The notes under the pieces were generated by a model. The model saw only the letters and a program-made list of their open reading frames with translations, was not told the origin of the DNA and made no database searches. The position numbers were made by a program, and so were the translations under genes. A stretch of DNA of 53,003 bases. Source: Streptomyces sparsogenes (GTDB lineage Bacteria > Actinomycetota > Actinomycetes > Streptomycetales > Streptomycetaceae). Location of the stretch: positions 1 through 53,003 of the forward strand of contig NZ_MAXF01000125.1 in assembly GCF_001704635.1 (NCBI RefSeq), given 5' to 3'. Shown here in pieces: positions 32,979 through 41,961 of the stretch (the first letter of the stretch is position 1; every line of letters starts with the position of its first letter).

Positions 32979-33921
32979 CCAGCAGCCCGGCGGCCTCCTC
33001 CGCACACCCCCACGAGACGGTGACGCCCGCGCCGCCGTGTCCGTAGTTGTGCACGAGGCGGCCGCCGGGCGCGGTCTCCGCCTCCAGCCGTACCCGTGAC
33101 CGGGCCGGGCGCAGCCCCACCCGGTGCCCGATCACGCGCGCGTCCGCCAGCCCCGGGCGGACGCGCGCGCAGCGGGCCACGATGGCCTCGGCCGTCGCCG
33201 GATCCGGCGTCAGGTCCCAGACGCCCTCCCGGGCGGTGCCGCCGAGGATCACCCCGTACGGCTGGGGCAGCAGGTAGACGGTGTCGGCCGAGCCGGGGTC
33301 GGCGGCGACGAACCACTCGTCGAGGCCCGGGTCCTCCACGATCACCAGCTGGCCCTGCACGGGGTGCACCCCCGCGTCGGGCACCAGGTCGCGGGCGCCG
33401 AGGCCGGTGCAGTTGACGACGAGCGGCGCGGCCCCCGCGGCCTCGTCCAGACCGGCCACGGCGCGCCGCTCGACGGTGCCGCCCGCCGCCTCCAACCGCC
33501 GCCGCAGATAGTCCAGATACGTCACCATGTCGACCAGCGGAACGCGCGCCCGCAAACCGTGGTCCCAGCCCTCCGGCAGTTCCTCGCGGCGCGCCGGGCG
33601 CAGCCCCGGCACCTCGGCGGCCCACGGGCCGAGGTCCTCGGGGCCGGTGCCCGCCAGCGTCCCCTCGACCATCCGGACCCCGGTCTCCTCCGGCCGGGCC
33701 GCGAGCTCGGTCAGCACGCCCAGCGTGCGCAGGGACCAGGCGCCCACCTTCTCCTCGGGCTCCGCCCGATAGGGCCACCACAGCCCCCCGGCCACCGCCG
33801 ACGTGGTGTCCCCGGCCGGGTCCCGGCTCCACACCGCCACCCGCACTCCGCGCTCGGCCAACGTGATGGCGCTGGTCAGGCCGATGACCCCGGCCCCGAC
33901 GACTATCGCATCGCTCGTCAT
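32965..33921 (-). CDS. D-amino-acid oxidase-like FAD enzyme
   Basis: Oxidises D-amino acids to 2-keto acids, ammonia and peroxide. 318 residues. The FAD dinucleotide turn is IVVGAGVIGLTSAITLAERG at the start; AGGLWWPYRAEP is the DAO-type loop. Later come VNCTGLGARDL, GQLVIVEDPG, the active-site YLLPQPYGVILGGT strand, RPARSRVRLE with the substrate Arg, and the final NYGHGGAGVTVSWG that closes on the flavin. All are DAO hallmarks. TAACCT 6 nt before the ATG suggests leaderless transcription. The two neighbouring peptidases could supply its substrates, but this is speculative. Confidence 0.9.
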   Translation of the reverse strand: MTSDAIVVGAGVIGLTSAITLAERGVRVAVWSRDPAGDTTSAVAGGLWWPYRAEPEEKVGAWSLRTLGVLTELAARPEETGVRMVEGTLAGTGPEDLGPWAAEVPGLRPARREELPEGWDHGLRARVPLVDMVTYLDYLRRRLEAAGGTVERRAVAGLDEAAGAAPLVVNCTGLGARDLVPDAGVHPVQGQLVIVEDPGLDEWFVAADPGSADTVYLLPQPYGVILGGTAREGVWDLTPDPATAEAIVARCARVRPGLADARVIGHRVGLRPARSRVRLEAETAPGGRLVHNYGHGGAGVTVSWGCAEEAAGLLVSSG

Positions 33922-34142
33922 GCCCGGAGGTTACGCCCTGGCGCCCCGGACGCTCGGGCATGGGCGCGACGCCGCGTCCCGGGCAACGCCACCTTCAGGT
34001 CACCGGCACGTTCAGGTCACCGGCACCGTAAAGACGCGGTCCAGGGTGACACCCCTCAATGCCTCCCCTCCGCGGGCCCCGCCCCGCACGCGGAAAACCC
34101 CGCGACAGCGCCCTCACCCGTCCGGTTAGGATCGGCGCCCTG

Positions 34143-35780
34143 ATGACTGCCACACTCGTCGCCAAAGACCTCGCCGCGGGACACGGTGACCGCACCCTCT
34201 TCTCCGGCCTCGACCTGGTCGTGGCGCCCGGGGAGGTGATCGGACTCGTCGGCGTCAACGGCGCCGGGAAGTCCACCCTCCTGCGGCTGCTGGCCGGCCT
34301 GACCGAACCCGAGCAGGGCGCCGTGCGGCTCAGCCCGCCCCACGCGACCGTGGGCCATCTGCCGCAGGAGCCCGAGCGGCGGCCGGGGGAGACCGTACGG
34401 GACTTCCTGGCCCGGCGCACCGGCGTGGCCGCCGCCCAGACCGCGCTCGACGCCGCCACCCAGGCGCTGGTCGACGGTGCGCCCGGTGCCGACGACACAT
34501 ACGCCACCGCCCTGGAGCGCTGGCTCGCGCTCGGCGCCGCCGACCTGGACGAGCGCGCGGACGAGGTCGCGACCTCGCTGGGGCTCGACGTGTCTCTGGA
34601 CCGGCACATGACGGACCTGTCGGGCGGGCAGGCGGCGCGCGCCGGACTCGCCTCGCTGCTGCTCAGCCGCTACGACGTCTTCCTGCTCGACGAGCCGACG
34701 AACGACCTGGACCTGGACGGGCTGCAACGACTGGAGACCTTCGTGAACGGGCTGCGGGCCGGCACGGTGCTGGTCAGCCACGACCGCGAGTTCCTCGCCC
34801 GCACGGTCGACAGGGTCCTCGAACTCGACCTCGCCCAGCAGGAGGTGAACCTCTACGGCGGCGGCTACGCCTCCTACCTGGAGGAGCGCGAGACCGCCCG
34901 GCGCCACGCCCGCGAGCGCTACGAGGAGTACGCCAACACCCGCTCCGCCCTGGAGACACGGGCCCGCACCCAGCGCGCGTGGATGGAGAAGGGCGTCAAG
35001 AACGCCCGCCGCAAGGCCACCGACGGCGACAAGATCGGGCGCAACGCCCGGGTCGAGGCCACCGAGAAGCAGGCCGCCAAGGCGCGCCAGACCGACCGGA
35101 TGATCGAGCGGCTCGAGGCGGTGGAGGAGCCGCGCAAGGAGTGGGAGCTGCGGATGGAGATCGCCGCCGCGCCGCGCTCGGGCGCGGTGGTGGCGACCCT
35201 GCGCGGCGCCCAGGTACGGCGCGGCGACTTCCGTTTCGGCCCCGTCGACCTCCAGATCGACTGGGCGGACCGGGTGGCCGTCACCGGGGCGAACGGCTCC
35301 GGCAAGTCCACGCTGCTGGCAGCCCTCCTCGGCCGCCTCCCGCTGGACGCGGGCGCGGCGGCGCTCGGTCCCGGGGTGGTCGTCGGCGAGATCGACCAGG
35401 CGCGCGCCCTGTTCTTCGGCGGCGAATCGCTGCTGGACGCCTTCGGCGCGGCGGTGCCGGAGACGCCGCCGGCGGAGGTGCGCACACTGCTGGCCAAGTT
35501 CGGCCTCAAGGCCGACCACGTGCTGCGGTCCGCGGCCACCCTCTCCCCGGGCGAACGCACCCGCGCGGCGCTCGCCCTTCTCCAGGCCCGGGGCGTCAAC
35601 CTCCTGGTACTGGACGAACCCACCAACCACCTCGACCTGCCCGCCATCGAGCAGCTCGAGTCCGCGCTCGCCTCCTACACCGGCACGCTCCTCCTGGTCA
35701 CCCACGACCGCCGCATGCTCGACGCGGTCCACACCACCCGCCGCCTCCACGTCACCGACGGCCAGGTCACCGAAGCCTGA
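34143..35780 (+). CDS. ABC-F family ATPase (ribosome-associated)
   Basis: Soluble protein of 545 residues with two ATPase domains and no membrane part, the ABC-F layout. Domain 1: Walker A GVNGAGKST, signature LSGGQ, Walker B VFLLDEPTNDLDL. The long charged linker (about 240-335, ERETARRHARERYEEYAN) is the P-site tRNA interaction motif region. Domain 2: Walker A GANGSGKST, signature LSPGER, Walker B LLVLDEPTNHLDLP. Family members relieve ribosome stalling or give resistance to antibiotics that act on the large subunit; which applies here is unknown. TAGGAT (34127-34132) lies 10 nt before the ATG, a textbook leaderless arrangement. Confidence 0.93.
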   Translation: MTATLVAKDLAAGHGDRTLFSGLDLVVAPGEVIGLVGVNGAGKSTLLRLLAGLTEPEQGAVRLSPPHATVGHLPQEPERRPGETVRDFLARRTGVAAAQTALDAATQALVDGAPGADDTYATALERWLALGAADLDERADEVATSLGLDVSLDRHMTDLSGGQAARAGLASLLLSRYDVFLLDEPTNDLDLDGLQRLETFVNGLRAGTVLVSHDREFLARTVDRVLELDLAQQEVNLYGGGYASYLEERETARRHARERYEEYANTRSALETRARTQRAWMEKGVKNARRKATDGDKIGRNARVEATEKQAAKARQTDRMIERLEAVEEPRKEWELRMEIAAAPRSGAVVATLRGAQVRRGDFRFGPVDLQIDWADRVAVTGANGSGKSTLLAALLGRLPLDAGAAALGPGVVVGEIDQARALFFGGESLLDAFGAAVPETPPAEVRTLLAKFGLKADHVLRSAATLSPGERTRAALALLQARGVNLLVLDEPTNHLDLPAIEQLESALASYTGTLLLVTHDRRMLDAVHTTRRLHVTDGQVTEA

Positions 35781-36048
35781 CCCACCCCCACACACGGGCG
35801 CCCGGCCCCGGAGGCGGCCCGGAGAAGCGCGTCTCACGTCGCCGCGGCACGAGGCGCCGCCCGCGCTGGGGAAGCCCGTCGCCGGGCCGTAGCCGTGCAC
35901 TCCGGCGATCCCCCCCGGCCGCACCCCCGCCCCGCAGGGCGGCAGGGCGAGGCGGCGGGACCCCGCCGCCGCCCCCGCGCCGCCACGAGGCGCTGGGGGA
36001 CGGCCGCGGGCCAGGGCGCGGGGCCGTGGGGGAACCGCGCCGGAGGCG

Positions 36049-38448
36049 CTACCGCTTTTTGGGGTCCAGCAGGCCCGCCCGCCGCAGTGCGTCCGCCATC
36101 GCGCCGTTGGCCGGGGCCGCGTCGCGGCCGCCGCCTGTGCCGCGCTGGCCACGGCCGCCACCCTGGCGCTGCTGGGGGGCGCCCCGGCGGCCGGCGCCGC
36201 GCGGGGCGCGGCCGTCCTGGTCGGAACGGTCGCGCCCGCGATCCCGGCCGCCGCCGGGTCCCGAGCCCGCGCCCGCCTCGTCGTCCAGCCGGAGCGTCAG
36301 CGAGATCCGCTTGCGCGGGATGTCCACGTCGAGGACCTTCACCCGCACGATGTCGCCCGGCTTCACCACGTCCCGCGGGTCCTTGACGAACGTCTTCGAC
36401 ATCGCGGAGACATGGACCAGGCCGTCCTGGTGCACACCGACGTCGACGAAGGCCCCGAACGCGGCCACGTTGGTGACGACGCCCTCCAGGATCATCCCCG
36501 CCGTGAGGTCGCCGATCTTCTCGACGCCCTCCTTGAAGGTCGCGGTCTTGAACGCGGGCCGCGGGTCGCGGCCGGGCTTCTCGAGCTCCTTGAGGATGTC
36601 GGTGACCGTGGGCAGACCGAAGGTGTCGTCGACGAACTCCTGCGGCTTGAGCCTGCGCAGTACAGCCGTGTTGCCGATGAGGGACGCCACGTCGTCGCCC
36701 GCGGAGGCGGCCATCGCCCGCACCACGGGATACGCCTCCGGGTGCACGCTGGAGGCGTCCAGCGGGTCGTCGCCGCCGCGGATGCGCAGGAAGCCCGCGC
36801 ACTGCTCGTAGGCCTTGGGGCCGAGCCGGGGCACGTCCTTGAGGGCCTTGCGGCTGCGGAAGGGGCCGTGGGCGTCGCGGTGGGCGACGATGTTCTCCGC
36901 GAGGCCGCTGCCGATGCCGGAGACCCGGCTGAGGAGCGGGGCGGAGGCGGTGTTGACGTCGACGCCGACGCCGTTGACGCAGTCCTCGACGACCGCGTCG
37001 AGCGAGCGGGAGAGCTTCACCTCGGACAGGTCGTGCTGGTACTGGCCGACGCCGATCGACTTCGGATCGATCTTGACCAGCTCGGCGAGCGGGTCCTGGA
37101 GCCGCCGCGCGATGGACACGGCCCCGCGCAGCGAGACGTCAAGACCGGGCAGCTCCTGGGAGGCGAAGGCCGACGCGGAGTACACGGAGGCCCCGGCCTC
37201 GGAGACCATCACCTTGGTGAGCTTCAGCTCGGGGTGCTTGTCGCACAGCTCACCCGCCAGTTTGTCGGTCTCGCGGGACGCCGTGCCGTTTCCGATCGCG
37301 ATGAGCTCGACGTCGTGCTCGCGCGCCAGCCGCGCCAGCTTGGCGAGGGAGTCGTCCCACTTGTTGTGCGGGACGTGCGGATAGATCGTGTCGGTCGCGG
37401 CCACCTTGCCGGTCGCGTCGACGACGGCGACCTTCACGCCCGTACGGAAGCCGGGGTCCAGCCCCATCGTGGCGCGGGTGCCGGCCGGGGCGGCGAGGAG
37501 GAGGTCGCGCAGATTGGCGGCGAAGACGCGCACCGCCTCGTCCTCGGCGGCCTGCCGCAGCCGCAGCCGCAGGTCGATGCCCAGGTGCACCAGGATCCGG
37601 GTGCGCCAGGCCCAGCGGACCGTGTCGGCCAGCCACTTGTCGGCGGGGCGGCCCCGGTCGGCGATGCCGAAGCGCTGGGCGATGCTGCGCTCGTACGAGG
37701 TGGGGCCGGCCTCCGCGGAGGGCTCCTCCGGCTCCAGCGTGAGCTCGAGGACCTCCTCCTTCTCGCCCCGGAACATCGCCAGTACCCGGTGCGAGGGCAG
37801 CTCCGTGAACGGCTCGGCGAAGTCGAAGTAGTCGGCGAACTTCGCGCCCGCCTCCTCCTTGCCGTCCCGCACCTTGGTGGCCACCCGCCCGCGCGTCCAC
37901 ATGCGCTCGCGCAGCTCGCCGATGAGGTCCGCGTCCTCGCTGAACCGCTCGGTGAGGATGGCCCGCGCGCCCTCCAGCGCGGCGACGGGGTCCGCGACCC
38001 CCTTGTCGGCGTCGACGAAGGCCGCCGCGGCGGCCAGCGGCTCCACCGAGGGGTCGCCGAGCAGCCCCTCGGCCAGCGGCTCGAGACCCGCCTCCCGCGC
38101 GATCTGGGCCTTGGTGCGGCGCTTCGGCTTGTAGGGGAGGTAGATGTCCTCCAGCCGGGCCTTGGAGTCCGCGGCGAGGATCTGCGCCTCGAGGGCCTCG
38201 TCGAGCTTCCCCTGGGACCTGATCGACTCCAGGACCGCGGCGCGCCGCTCCTCCAGCTCCCGCAGATAGCGCAGCCGCTCCTCGAGGGAGCGCAGCTGCG
38301 CGTCGTCGAGCATCTCGGTCGCTTCCTTGCGGTAGCGCGCGATGAACGGCACGGTTGAGCCGCCGTCGAGCAGCTCGACGGCGGCCCTCACCTGCCGCTC
38401 CCGTACGCCGAGCTCCTCGGCGATCCTGCCTTCGATGGACGTCGTCAC
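36049..38448 (-). CDS. tex: Tex family S1 RNA-binding transcription accessory protein
   Basis: Nucleic-acid-binding factor, homolog of Bordetella/Pseudomonas Tex and yeast Spt6 core. 799 residues. Order: N-terminal helical domain (STVPFIARYRKEAT), YqgF/RNase H-like domain (DPGFRTGVKVAVVDATGK), helix-hairpin-helix region (GIGSGLAENIVAHRDAHGPF), and an S1 domain (about 650-720, GMILEGVVTNVAAFGAFVDV). A Gly/Arg/Asp-rich low-complexity tail of about 70 residues ends in LLDPKKR. The GTG at 38448 is favoured because GCGGAG stands about 8 nt upstream; another GTG two codons earlier is too close. It is convergent with the ABC-F gene, with 268 bp of featureless GC-rich DNA between. Confidence 0.94.
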   Translation of the reverse strand: MTTSIEGRIAEELGVRERQVRAAVELLDGGSTVPFIARYRKEATEMLDDAQLRSLEERLRYLRELEERRAAVLESIRSQGKLDEALEAQILAADSKARLEDIYLPYKPKRRTKAQIAREAGLEPLAEGLLGDPSVEPLAAAAAFVDADKGVADPVAALEGARAILTERFSEDADLIGELRERMWTRGRVATKVRDGKEEAGAKFADYFDFAEPFTELPSHRVLAMFRGEKEEVLELTLEPEEPSAEAGPTSYERSIAQRFGIADRGRPADKWLADTVRWAWRTRILVHLGIDLRLRLRQAAEDEAVRVFAANLRDLLLAAPAGTRATMGLDPGFRTGVKVAVVDATGKVAATDTIYPHVPHNKWDDSLAKLARLAREHDVELIAIGNGTASRETDKLAGELCDKHPELKLTKVMVSEAGASVYSASAFASQELPGLDVSLRGAVSIARRLQDPLAELVKIDPKSIGVGQYQHDLSEVKLSRSLDAVVEDCVNGVGVDVNTASAPLLSRVSGIGSGLAENIVAHRDAHGPFRSRKALKDVPRLGPKAYEQCAGFLRIRGGDDPLDASSVHPEAYPVVRAMAASAGDDVASLIGNTAVLRRLKPQEFVDDTFGLPTVTDILKELEKPGRDPRPAFKTATFKEGVEKIGDLTAGMILEGVVTNVAAFGAFVDVGVHQDGLVHVSAMSKTFVKDPRDVVKPGDIVRVKVLDVDIPRKRISLTLRLDDEAGAGSGPGGGRDRGRDRSDQDGRAPRGAGRRGAPQQRQGGGRGQRGTGGGRDAAPANGAMADALRRAGLLDPKKR

Positions 38449-38546
38449 GATCACGCTCCGCTTTCTGTCTGCGCTGCGATCTGCATTGTGGCAGGTGGCG
38501 CTGACACAGCGGGCGCGACCGGCGCGTCCCGGCACGGGGCGGGTGA

Positions 38547-38684
38547 TCAGACGTGCCTGCGGCGGCCCGCGCCCGTCCGCGAGGCCCCGCCGAAGAGGCG
38601 GGCGAGAGCGCGGAAGGGGAGCGTCACCACGGAGGCGAGCGTCGACCCGATGGCGCGGAGAACATCGGCGATGGCACGGAACAC
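38547..38684 (-). CDS. LPFR-motif small protein (45 aa)
   Basis: A 45-residue protein with an amphipathic helix (about 1-20), then VTLPFRALARLFGG, then a basic tail. It starts with GTG, and GAGGAGG lies 6 nt upstream, one of the best ribosome sites in the window, so translation is very likely. The LPFR motif defines a family of tiny actinobacterial proteins with no known function. The amphipathic profile suggests membrane association. It lies 98 bp upstream of tex on the same strand. Confidence 0.8.
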   Translation of the reverse strand: MFRAIADVLRAIGSTLASVVTLPFRALARLFGGASRTGAGRRRHV

Positions 38685-38896
38685 AAGGGCCTCCTCACGG
38701 TCGGTCTGGTCCGTTTCATCCACGGGGCATGAATCCCACTGGCATGACCGGCAGCCGTCGCCGGGCGCCGTACGCAGCGCGGGGCACGGGCACTCGCCGG
38801 CGTGCGCGGCGCGCGGTTGAGCGCCCTGGTGAGGCGGCCGATCGCGCTCCACATCCGGGTACCCACCGCACCGTGGGCAAACCTGGCCGCCGCCGC

Positions 38897-39760
38897 TCAG
38901 CGCTTGCCGATGAGGTCCGCGGGGAACGCCCCCGCCTCCATCGCCGCCTTGGTGAAGGCGCCGGCCAGCTCGGTCAGCCGCGCCACGCCGGCCGCCCCGA
39001 GATGCTCGTAGGGGGCCTGGTCCAGCCGGTCGGTCTCGTCCTCGATGGCCTTGCGCAGGTCCGTGCCCGCCTGCGTCAACTCCCCGTCGGCGGCGAGCAG
39101 TCCGCGCTCCCGCAGCCGCTCCCGCGCCGCCTCCCACTCCTCGGCCGACCAACCCCGGGTCCGCAGGATCCACTTCGGGGACATGCCCTTGCCGCTCGCC
39201 GTATGGCTGGCCAGCGCCTCGACGGGGTCGAGCCCGGCGCTCACGAGGGTCATCAGATGTCCGTCGCCGCGGTGCTCGCGCAGGAGCGTCGCGGCGTGCC
39301 AGTAGGCCAGGTGCGGGGCTTCGGGGACGGGAAGGTCGGCGTGCGCGGCGTACAGGGGGCGGGCGGCGCGGGAACACGCCTCGGTGGCGCGCAGCGCCAG
39401 CTCCGCGGCCTCGGCCATCTCCTTGGAGGAGAGCGCGTCGTCGCCGAGCAGCCGCCGCAGCACACTGTCGGCCGCGCGCAGCCGGGCCTCCAGCGCGGCC
39501 TCGGGGGAGATGACCTCCCAGGCGGCGGGGAGGTGGCGGGCGACCAGGTCGTGCTTGAAGTTGTAGAAGGTGGCGGTGACGGTCCCGGCGCCGACCCGGC
39601 CGAACGCCGCGGCGCGGCTGACGAAGTAGTCGGCGCCCCGGTCCGGCAGCCCCAGCCGCTCGAACTCGCGCGCGATGTCCGGGGCGAAGTACACGGTCGA
39701 GTGGAGGGGGTTGACGACGGCGTGGCAGCGCCGTGCGGCACGTGCGGGGAGTGAGGTCAT
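38897..39760 (-). CDS. SCO6745-family (SalK-like) protein
   Basis: A 287-residue soluble protein matching, from memory, the actinobacterial family named after S. coelicolor SCO6745. Features: RRCHAVVNPLHSTVYFAPD at the start, DYFVSRAAAFGRVGAGTVTATFYNFKH-type segment, YWHAATLLREHRGDGH, and a C-terminal winged-helix-like part (about 190-285, GWSAEEWEAARERLRERGLL). The last resembles MarR-type DNA-binding modules, but no regulator role is proven. TAACAT 6 nt before the ATG suggests a leaderless transcript. The palindrome at 39773-39784 overlaps the promoter and suggests repression, possibly by itself. Confidence 0.8.
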   Translation of the reverse strand: MTSLPARAARRCHAVVNPLHSTVYFAPDIAREFERLGLPDRGADYFVSRAAAFGRVGAGTVTATFYNFKHDLVARHLPAAWEVISPEAALEARLRAADSVLRRLLGDDALSSKEMAEAAELALRATEACSRAARPLYAAHADLPVPEAPHLAYWHAATLLREHRGDGHLMTLVSAGLDPVEALASHTASGKGMSPKWILRTRGWSAEEWEAARERLRERGLLAADGELTQAGTDLRKAIEDETDRLDQAPYEHLGAAGVARLTELAGAFTKAAMEAGAFPADLIGKR

Positions 39761-39772
39761 GGCCGCATGTTA

Positions 39773-39784
39773 CTTACTGGTAAG
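39773..39784. promoter_or_regulatory. Palindrome CTTAC-TG-GTAAG at the SCO6745-like promoter
   Basis: Perfect 5-bp arms just upstream of the -10 (TAACAT on the minus strand). The TTACTGGTAA core is typical of TetR- or MarR-type operators. Regulator not identified. Confidence 0.5.
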
Positions 39785-39804
39785 GAGTGTGTCCCGGGCC
39801 CGGC

Positions 39805-40584
39805 CTACGCGGGGGTACCGGCGTCCGCCGGCTCCTGGGGGCTCCAGCGGAAGCGCGGGGGGCGCCGTTCGAGGAAGGCCGCGACGCCCTCCGCGGCCTC
39901 GCCGCTGTCGCGCATCTGGTCCCGCCAGTACTCCAGGCGCGCCGGATCGACGGGCCCGGCCGTGAACTCCTTGGCCGCCGCCTGGGTGAGCGCCGAGCGG
40001 GACACCAGGATCCGCGTGAACTCCGCCACCCGGTCCGCCAGCCCGCCCGGGGGCAGCACCTCGTCCACGAGCCCGGTCCGCAGGGCCCGCTCGGTGCCGA
40101 TCAGCTCGCCGGACAGCAGCAGGTATTTGGCGGTGGCCGGCCCGACCAGCTCCATCAGCCGCCGGGTGGAGCCGGGCGCGTACACGATCCCGAGCCTGGC
40201 CGGGGTGACGCCGAAGCGGGCCCCCTGCTCGGCGAAACGCAGGTCGCAGGCAGCGGCCAGCTGGCAGCCGCCGCCCACACAGGAGCCGCGCACCGCGGCG
40301 AGCGTCGGCCTGGGGAAACGGGCCAGGGCCTCCTCGGCGGGCAGCGCGAGCGCGGTGGTCTCCTCGTAGGTCGCGCCCAGCGCGCCGATGTCCGCGCCCG
40401 CGCTGAAGGTGTCCCCCTCGCCCGTGAGCACCAGTGCCCGTACGGCGGGGTCGGCGGCGAGCCGCTCCAGCAGCGGGGGCAGTGCGCGCCACATGCCGGG
40501 GGTCAGCGCGTTGCGCTTGCCGGGGTTGTGGATCACGACGGTCGCTATGCCGTCGGTGACGTGGTGCTGCAGGCAGGGGTCCAT
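39805..40584 (-). CDS. Enoyl-CoA hydratase/isomerase family protein
   Basis: Crotonase-fold enzyme, 259 residues. Oxyanion-hole segments are FSAGADIGAL and VRGSCVGGGCQLAAACDLRFA. The position usually holding the first hydratase Glu (after the FGVTPARLGIVYAPG stretch) is occupied differently, so hydratase, isomerase or another crotonase reaction are all possible. The start at 40584 is preferred because TACGAT lies 7 nt upstream (leaderless) and the family begins there; an upstream ATG at 40611 would add nine residues. It lies downstream of no acyl-CoA gene, so the substrate is unknown. Confidence 0.85.
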   Translation of the reverse strand: MDPCLQHHVTDGIATVVIHNPGKRNALTPGMWRALPPLLERLAADPAVRALVLTGEGDTFSAGADIGALGATYEETTALALPAEEALARFPRPTLAAVRGSCVGGGCQLAAACDLRFAEQGARFGVTPARLGIVYAPGSTRRLMELVGPATAKYLLLSGELIGTERALRTGLVDEVLPPGGLADRVAEFTRILVSRSALTQAAAKEFTAGPVDPARLEYWRDQMRDSGEAAEGVAAFLERRPPRFRWSPQEPADAGTPA

Positions 40585-40755
40585 GGGGCGGATCGTATCC
40601 GGGCCGTTCAAGTGACTGTCCGCATCGTCGGAAGCAAGCCGGGCAGGAACAGTCGAGCGAGTGACCCTGGCATACGCACGCGGTCAAAAGACGTCGATAG
40701 GCAGCGACTTGTGCTCAGTTACCCGGTCCGTACCAACGCGTTCCCAACACTCGAT

Positions 40756-40766
40756 GACCAGTGGTC
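40756..40766. promoter_or_regulatory. Short palindrome GACCA-G-TGGTC before the anti-sigma-like gene
   Basis: Perfect 5-bp arms, about 30 bp upstream of the next start, within TCGATGACCAGTGGTCGA. Possible operator; weak. Confidence 0.3.
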
Positions 40767-40794
40767 GAGCTGTTGCGATGGGTGGGGATCGGAC

Positions 40795-41310
40795 ATGGAG
40801 ATCGTCGGGAGCGTCCCTCCTGAGCCGGGAGCGGCCCCGCCCCGCGGGCAGGCCGCGTACGAGGGCGTCTGGCGCTTCGCCGCCCCCGCCCTGGACTCCT
40901 CGGTCCCCCGGGCCCGCCACGCGGTCCGGGACCTGCTGGCCCACCAGCGGGTGCCCGCCCCCGACGATCTCGTGCAGAACCTGCTGCTGATCGTCTCCGA
41001 ACTGGTCACCAACGCCGTGCGGCACGCGGCGCTGCTCTCCCCGGAGATCGCCGTGGAGGTGTCCATCGGCCCGGACTGGGTGCGGGTCGCGGTCGAGGAC
41101 AACCACCCCTACCGGCCCAAGGCGCTGGCCGCCGACCAGGGCCGCACCGGAGGGCGAGGGCTGTTACTGGTGCAGACGATCGCCGAGGAGACGGGCGGCG
41201 TCTATGACGTCCAGCACACCGCGAGCGGCGGCAAGGTGGTCTGGGTCGCGCTGCCGCTCGCGGCCGCCCGGGCGGCGCTGACCGCTACCAGCCTGCCGCC
41301 GATCCGGTGA
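40795..41310 (+). CDS. Anti-sigma-type ATP-binding protein (HATPase_c_2, RsbW-like)
   Basis: A 171-residue serine-kinase/anti-sigma-type domain protein, of which streptomycetes have many. After an N-terminal extension of about 40 residues comes the GHKL ATPase fold: the N box in LIVSELVTNAVRHA, the VAVEDNHPYRP strand (G1 box area), and the GRGLLLVQTIAEE G2 box. No dimerisation/histidine phosphotransfer region is present, so it is not a sensor kinase. Partners (sigma factor or anti-anti-sigma factor) are not adjacent. The ATG at 40795 follows GGGGATC. Its 3' end overlaps the convergent idi gene by 26 bp. Confidence 0.87.
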   Translation: MEIVGSVPPEPGAAPPRGQAAYEGVWRFAAPALDSSVPRARHAVRDLLAHQRVPAPDDLVQNLLLIVSELVTNAVRHAALLSPEIAVEVSIGPDWVRVAVEDNHPYRPKALAADQGRTGGRGLLLVQTIAEETGGVYDVQHTASGGKVVWVALPLAAARAALTATSLPPIR

Positions 41311-41905
41311 TCTCCCGGATCGCCGGCCGGGCCGCGTCCAGCACGGTCAGGAACCAGGCCGAGAAGGGATTCCCCTCCAGCAGCCCGGCCAGCTCCGCGG
41401 GGGAGACGAAGGCGATCTCGCCGATCTCCTCCGGGTCCGGCTCCGGCTTGCCGCGCACCAGCCCCGCGAAGAGGTGGTTGTACTCCTGCTCCACCAGGCC
41501 CGACGCCGGATCCGGGTGGTTGTAGCGCACCGTGCCCGCCTCGCGCAGCAGCGCGGGCGCCACCCCCAGCTCCTCGGCGGTGCGCCGGGTCGCGGCCACG
41601 AACGGCGGCTCGCCGGGGTAGGGGTGGCCGCAGCAGGTGTTCGACCACACGCCGGGGGAGTGGTACTTCCCCAGGGCCCGGCGCTGGAGCAGCAGCCGCC
41701 CGTCGTCGTCGAAGAGGAAGACGGAGAAGGCCCGGTGCAGCCGACCGGGGGCGAGGTGGGCGGAGAGCTTCTCCGCGGTGCCGATGGTCACCCCGTCCTC
41801 GTCGACCAGCTCCAGCATGATCGGTTCCGTGGAACCGGCTTCCGCGCCCGGCGCGGAGGGCCTGGCGGTGTCGGTGGTGCGGCCGTTGGCGGGTGTGATT
41901 GGCAT
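41285..41905 (-). CDS. idi: Isopentenyl-diphosphate delta-isomerase, type 1
   Basis: Interconverts isopentenyl and dimethylallyl diphosphate, feeding all isoprenoid synthesis. 206 residues with the Nudix fold of type 1 enzymes. The catalytic Cys is in NTCCGHPYPGE, the Nudix-like Glu/metal site in RRTAEELG, and the second active-site Glu in EQEYNHLF. HRAFSVFLFDDDGRLLLQRRA matches the expected first strands. Start at 41905 chosen since GAGG lies 7 nt upstream; an ATG four codons earlier exists. The CDF exporter gene ends in the region upstream of its start on the same strand. Isoprenoid carrier lipids may also serve the glycan operon at 44-51 kb. Confidence 0.95.
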   Translation of the reverse strand: MPITPANGRTTDTARPSAPGAEAGSTEPIMLELVDEDGVTIGTAEKLSAHLAPGRLHRAFSVFLFDDDGRLLLQRRALGKYHSPGVWSNTCCGHPYPGEPPFVAATRRTAEELGVAPALLREAGTVRYNHPDPASGLVEQEYNHLFAGLVRGKPEPDPEEIGEIAFVSPAELAGLLEGNPFSAWFLTVLDAARPAIREITGSAAGW

Positions 41906-41961
41906 GACCATCCTCATCGTTTGTCTCGGCCCCTTCAAGTCTGCCGCACCGGCGCCATGTG

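Noticed and set aside
35781..36048. Possible gene or RNA between the ABC-F and tex genes
   Set aside because: No start with ribosome site, no recognisable protein and no clear stem; GC-rich spacer between convergent genes.
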